Below are positions 59,702 through 64,000 of a DNA stretch of 64,000 nt, in pieces; position 1 is the stretch's first letter; each line of letters opens with the position of its first letter. A program made the position numbers and the translations under genes. Under the pieces are notes generated by a model. It did not search any database and had not been told where the DNA came from. It saw only the letters and a program-made list of their open reading frames with translations. This DNA comes from Amphirosellinia nigrospora (lineage: Eukaryota; Ascomycota; Sordariomycetes; Xylariales; Xylariaceae), in NCBI GenBank assembly GCA_004123355.1, contig SCHM01000006.1, forward strand, positions 248,001 to 312,000. Reading direction: 5' to 3'.

Positions 59702-60843
59702 ATGGCCGATATCTACCGAGCAAGCACGACGGCGCCCGTCAACATCGCCGTCGTCAAGTACTGGGGCAAGCGAGATGCGAAGCTAAATCTACCCACCAAC
59801 TCGTCGCTCTCGGTCACGCTGTCGCAGGCCGACCTGAGAACCCTGACTACCGCCACCTGCTCAAGCTCCTACACAGGTGAAGACAGCCTGACCCTCAACG
59901 GTGCGCCCTCCGACATCTCAGGGGCCCGCACCCAGGCGTGCCTGCGCGAGCTGCGAGCTCTGCGTATTGCCGTCGAGGAGAAGGATTCTTCGCTGCCCAA
60001 ACTCTCCTCCATGCCCCTGCGCATCGTCTCCGAGAACAACTTCCCCACCGCCGCCGGTCTGGCCTCATCGGCCGCTGGTTTCGCCGCTCTCGTCCGGGCC
60101 ATCGCCGACCTGTACCAGCTGCCCAACTCACCCACCGAGCTCTCTCTGATCGCGCGGCAGGGCAGCGGCTCGGCCTGCCGTAGTCTGTTCGGCGGGTACG
60201 TGGCGTGGCAGATGGGATCACAGGCTGACGGACTTGACTCCAAGGCCGTCCAGGTCGCTCCCGCATCGTGGCCGGAGATGCGGGCTCTAGTGCTCGTCGC
60301 CTCGGCGGCCAAGAAGGGCGTCAGCTCGACATCGGGCATGCAGCAGACAGTAGCGACGTCAGACCTATTCAAGGAGCGCATCGAGCACGTCGTGCCCAAG
60401 CACATGACCCTCATGGAGGAGGCCGTTGCCGCGCGCGACTTCGCCAAGTTCGCCGAGGTCACATGAAGGACTCCAACTCGTTCCACTCGACCTGTGCCGA
60501 CACCTACCCGCCCATCTACTACATGAACGACGTCTCGCGGGCCGCCGTCCGTGCCGTCGAGGCCATCAACGCCGCTGCTGGCAAGACTATCGCCGCGTAC
60601 ACCTTCGATGCTGGCCCGAACTGCGTCGTGTACTACCTTGAGCAGGACACTGCCTCTGTTGTGGGTACCTTTTACAGCCTACTTCCTAGCACCGATGGGT
60701 GGAAGGATCAGGCCAAGTCATACGCTTCCGGCGCTGTACAGCTTGAAGAGGCTGTTGCTACGCTGGTCCAGGGTGGTGTCAGCAGGATCATACAGACGGG
60801 TGTCGGTGAGGGTCCCGTTAAGACGGAGCAGCACCTCGCATAA
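59702..60843 (+). CDS. erg19: Mevalonate diphosphate decarboxylase
   Basis: GHMP-superfamily enzyme that converts mevalonate 5-diphosphate to isopentenyl diphosphate with ATP, the last step of the cytosolic mevalonate pathway that feeds ergosterol. The first ATG, at 59702, gives MADIYRASTTAPVNIAVVKY then WGKRD, the family's N-terminal motif. Next are LPTNSSLSVTLSQADL, the phosphate-binding loop NFPTAAGLASSAAGFAAL, SGSACRSLFGGYVAW, KKGVSSTSGMQQT, and FHSTCADTYPPIYYMND. The catalytic-aspartate block is TFDAGPNCVVYYLEQ. It ends PVKTEQHLA. About 380 residues, a normal length. One lost base near 60462 (in VT/MKDSN, a shortened C run) splits it. I see no intron. GC is much higher than in the flanks. 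Confidence 0.95.
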
Positions 60844-61789
60844 GAATTGACTTGAGAATGAGTTACGTGAGCGGGCCTATATAGAGAGATCATTTTGCTT
60901 ATACCTAGTTCCAAAAAGAAATGTGTCTATACCTCAATTCCGGTTCGATGTGCCGTATTATGCTGAACGTGGAATTTCATTCATAAATGCAAGTTGAGGT
61001 ATTCGTGTGTAAGTAAGTCTGTTCAAGAGCGTCATAGCGCTCTGGTGTGAGTAATCGTATTAGATGAGTGAGTTGACAAGACGTTCGTTGCCCTCATTCA
61101 GTCAGGGGCGCAGGTTCGTAGACGGACGCGCGTAGTTGTGAGATCATCATGCCTGACATGTTAGTGCAATTGTCTCACACCAGTTTCTTCATTCCGGCTT
61201 ACATAAGTACAATCACCCTGATCTTCCGTCAAGAAAACTTGCAGGAGCGGAATACAGATTCCCCGTGAACCCCGCATGAAACTGTCGTAAAATAAACACT
61301 TGAACTTATTTGCTGATGTCTGGATCTCCATGCTCAAGGTAAATGATAACACCTGTTACTCAAACGCTGACCATCCTGAGTTAATCTATTTATATACAAA
61401 AGTCCCTTTTTTGTGCCTAGCCCAGGCGCACCTTGTGACAATCCCTGAGTTGAGTTTGCCTCGAACGCCACAAGCCCATGCTATCTTTCCTAGCAATCAA
61501 TAGCTTATAATTTCCTTCTTTCATAAATTATTTTACGTTAGTGAATCATCGTCCTACATCAAGATCCTCGTTTAATGCGCAATAAGGACCCGAACATCTA
61601 CATATAGGCTGGTAGTTTTCCTACTTCTCATTCCAGCTGAGGAAAAGTAGCATATTGGCATTATAGTTTTAACGCATGTCATTATTTGAACATTATTAAT
61701 TCCGTACTGAAAAGCTCTACCGCACCTTTTTCTACCGTCGAAAATTCGTGTATGCCTGAGGAGAAATGTAATGAATTAAACTTGAACAA
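60844..61789. other. AT-rich spacer
   Basis: No gene seen. The first 100 bases are the ERG19 3' flank. Confidence 0.45.
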
Positions 61790-61991
61790 GAGTGATATGC
61801 GCCAATAGGTATGATAAATTTATTGCAAATTACACGTGAGAAGCCCATGTCATGAAGTTGCATCACTTCACCTGAGCAAAGGGACTATCTGTATATAACC
61901 ATGTTATGTCTATGGAGGCAGTCTCAGAGGCCTTCGCACAACAACAGGTAGAAATGCCTTAGCATATATATCACAGGGCCCCTGACAGTGC
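61790..61991 (-). mobile_element. LTR fossil
   Basis: On the minus strand it begins TGTCAGGGGCCCTGTGATAT and has an ACCTGTTGTTG block and a GGTTATATACAGATAGTCCC promoter-like block, both shared with the fossil at 63148. A CAATAAA box lies near position 170. Family uncertain (Copia or Gypsy class). Old. Confidence 0.5.
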
Positions 61992-62965
61992 AACATTAAG
62001 CCAGTGAGATACATCCCTTGAAGCAAGGAGTAGTCTCGTATAGTACCACCGTTGTGTAAAAAGCCAACGGAAGGGGAAACGCGTGCCAACTGGACTATAG
62101 ATAGTTAGTTAGCATATTTTCTAGTCCTATGCCAATCCATAAGTCATCCCAGAATCTAAAATGAAGTGAAGTAGACGTAGTTCAATGTATTATCTCTGCG
62201 GCCCCTTGTAACCCAACGGACAACTCATCGAATATGCTGCGAGTTATTGACGTCGATATATCACGTATTGGGAAATTGAATTCGCACATAATAATCAACT
62301 CCGCAAAGTATGCCATAGTTTATTGTCTGAAATGCGAGCCAAAGTCGGCCTGTAATTGAATTCACAAGAAGGACCATTCGCCTTCTAAGCGTGTGGCACA
62401 TTTCAACATCATCTAAAATCTCCAGAAAATAAACAAATAGCTTTGCGGAGATTTGTAGAATTCCGGATAACACGTCAACGAGTTGGGCTGTAATTGCATC
62501 TAATCCAATGACTGTCAATTCGCTCCTGTAAATGTAGCCCGAGGGTAGTAAACCCAGGTAAGACTGGTAAGAAGCAGTCGAAGTATATCTAGCTCGCTTG
62601 CCAGACATTCGGGTGGGCAATATTTCGAGTAAACAGATGTACAGCATGACCGATCATATTTCTCGTTGATGGTGGCTCCAAAGCTAGGCACTGCTAGTAG
62701 ACCTGGGAAGTAAAAAGCTGTACTGTACGGCGGGAGTTGGAATGGTCGACATATCTCTAAGGCGACCTTTAACAGGTCAATGCACCATGGGGCAATCTGA
62801 AGCCAGAATTTAAGAAATCACTAGTATAGCTCCATGAGCGCTTTTCGGGACGGTCTTGCTATCGTAAGTCTTTACCGTAACAAAACATCTACGGAACACA
62901 GGGCCGATGTCTTGGGAGAGAGAAGAAAACGTAGCATAAGCTCTCGGAACTTTTCAGCTCACCTG
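61992..62965. other. Sequence between two LTR fossils
   Basis: A minus-strand frame of 128 codons (62261-62647) lies in the middle. It begins with a Leu/Ile-rich segment (LTVIGLDAITAQLVDVLSGI) faintly like the N-termini of fungal NLR proteins, but too weakly to name. No retrotransposon enzyme motif seen. Confidence 0.3.
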
Positions 62966-63148
62966 GCACAGCGAGAGGAGAAGTATTCAGATCAAGTGCT
63001 AGGAACAGGGATCTAGGCATAAGGACTAGATTAGAGAAGGAGACTCTCTGTATATAGTCATATAGCCACATAGAGCCCACCGAGACGGCTTCACTGGTTC
63101 TCCGTGCAAGAACAGGTGTCCAACCCTACCCTTGCGAGGTCCCCGACA
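62966..63148 (-). mobile_element. LTR fossil
   Basis: On the minus strand it begins TGTCGGGGACC, carries ACCTGTTCTTG and CTATATACAGAGAGTCTCC blocks at the same distances as the fossil at 61991, and ends near a CTGTGCCA string. About 183 bases. It has the same orientation as its neighbour 1.2 kb away. Confidence 0.5.
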
Positions 63149-64000
63149 TCCAGTGTTTTTTGTGGGAACATTGCTGTATCTACCAACTGAAATCGCCACT
63201 CTAGGTGCCAGCTCGAGATAATTTGAACATGAACGTGAGTGAGAATATTAGGTTAGTAAGAAGCAGGAGCCTCCGACCGAGCCGAGTTGAACGGGCCGAA
63301 CGGCCGAGTCGGCAGTAGGCCATATTATAGTTATGCCGACAAAGAATATAGCTCGGATATTCACGCAATGGGATATATGATGCTTCGCGAAAGTTGTTCA
63401 AAAGTGTGGGGAATATGGGTTTGGGAATGTATATTAAGCTGGCCGTAATATCTATGAGAGATGTACCAACACCTTTCCCAGCCCAATTCCATTCAATGAT
63501 CCGTGTTTGGTTTGACGCTACTTCCATATAACAGAGAGTACAGCACGTGTTGCCGTTAATAGCATACGGAGGTGTTTAGAGCCCTTCGTGCAAGAAGGAC
63601 GGCCTTTATCCACCCTCAGCTGGCTTATCGACAAGCTCTTGGCAGCCAAGGTCTAAATCGAGAGTCTTCAACATGCTGATTCAACGACAAATAGTATGGA
63701 CCAAAATAAATCCGTTTCCGTCATAAGCGCTAAACAATTGGGATCATCTGGAACTGACGGGAGCCAATACCCAATTGACTCCGTCTCCAGACGGCGATAT
63801 GAGCGCCGTGATGAGCTTCTATTTCGTATTCGTATAGACAGCCCCAGAAGCCCCATGTGAATGATGCAGGGGGTCCGAGTTATCGCCATGGTACCGAGTC
63901 GCTTGTTGAGGCAGTTGTTGAGCTCCTTCTCGCGCTCGCATGCTGCGTACCATGGCGGCGCTGGTGATATTTTCCCCATGCCCGCGATGATGTCCGCGCC
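63149..64000. other. Right flank, possible gene end
   Basis: A minus-strand frame runs off the right edge and stops at 63668. It reads WYAACEREKELNNCLNKRLG near its visible start, then loses protein-like character. It may be the last exon of a gene that begins beyond the window. A second minus-strand frame (63201-63527) shows no domain. Confidence 0.25.

Noticed and set aside
59869-60486. 205-codon minus-strand ORF opposite ERG19
   Set aside because: It is antisense to an unmistakable decarboxylase, high GC removes stops in that phase, and its translation has no domain pattern.
62261-62647. N-terminus of a fungal NLR-type protein
   Set aside because: Only a loose Leu/Ile pattern matches, no NACHT or repeat domain follows, and it lies between LTR fossils.
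63668-63979. CHCH-type protein at the right edge (CEREKELNNCLNKR)
   Set aside because: The cysteine spacing does not give CX9C pairs, and the frame soon loses protein-like character.
1-64000. CRISPR arrays, bacterial operons, ribosome-binding sites
   Set aside because: The window is eukaryotic nuclear DNA with spliced genes; no regular spacer-repeat array exists.

Overview
This window is nuclear DNA of a filamentous ascomycete (Pezizomycotina, most likely a Sordariomycete). The evidence is the short GT..AG introns of 49 to 84 bases with CTAAC-type branch sites, together with Cdc24, an FWD-1-type F-box/WD40 protein, a fungal mitochondrial calcium uniporter, PTH11/SAT4-type rhodopsin-domain protein, hydroxyornithine transacylase and DUF3433-like protein. 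Compact, fairly GC-rich genes alternate with long AT-rich gene-free stretches that hold gene relics and repeat fossils.

Layout. 1-8 kb: MRP10 (+), convergent with a small secreted protein (-), then cdc24 (-). 8-12 kb: gene-free DNA and a long leader ahead of an F-box/WD40 gene; its last 1.2 kb is rich in TACCTAGGTA and TAGGTACCTA palindromes. 12-17 kb: the F-box/WD40 gene (+), convergent with the ESCRT-III gene vps60 (-). 17-26.3 kb: a small membrane protein (-), the mitochondrial calcium uniporter (+), a stranded scrap of argininosuccinate lyase (-), a siderophore N5-hydroxyornithine transacylase (+) and an NmrA-like protein (+). 26-32.4 kb: an unrecognised gene with PPPG motifs (+) and a TPR/SET protein (-). 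32.9-41 kb: three membrane-protein genes, all on the minus strand: a large conserved fungal protein, a multi-pass protein and an MFS transporter. 41-48.6 kb: an AT-rich desert with two unrecognised ORFs. 48.7-50 kb: a rhodopsin-domain protein (+). 51-59 kb: decayed genes: a protein-kinase-like gene, a BTB/POZ gene carrying an internal duplication with RIP-type mutations and an apparent insertion, and a DUF3433-like 3' piece. 59.7-60.9 kb: mevalonate diphosphate decarboxylase, ERG19 (+). 61-64 kb: old LTR fossils and nothing else recognised.

The genes do not form one pathway. Housekeeping functions (mitochondrial translation, polarity, proteolysis, endosomal sorting, mitochondrial calcium, sterol precursor supply) are scattered among accessory genes. 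Many well-conserved genes are interrupted only by isolated one-base deletions, in vps60 exactly four. That looks more like consensus error in a long-read assembly than gene death, so single ORFs under-represent the real genes. I found no convincing new multi-gene system. The best leads are the RIP-marked duplication in the BTB gene, the argininosuccinate lyase remnant, the palindrome clusters and a few orphan ORFs.
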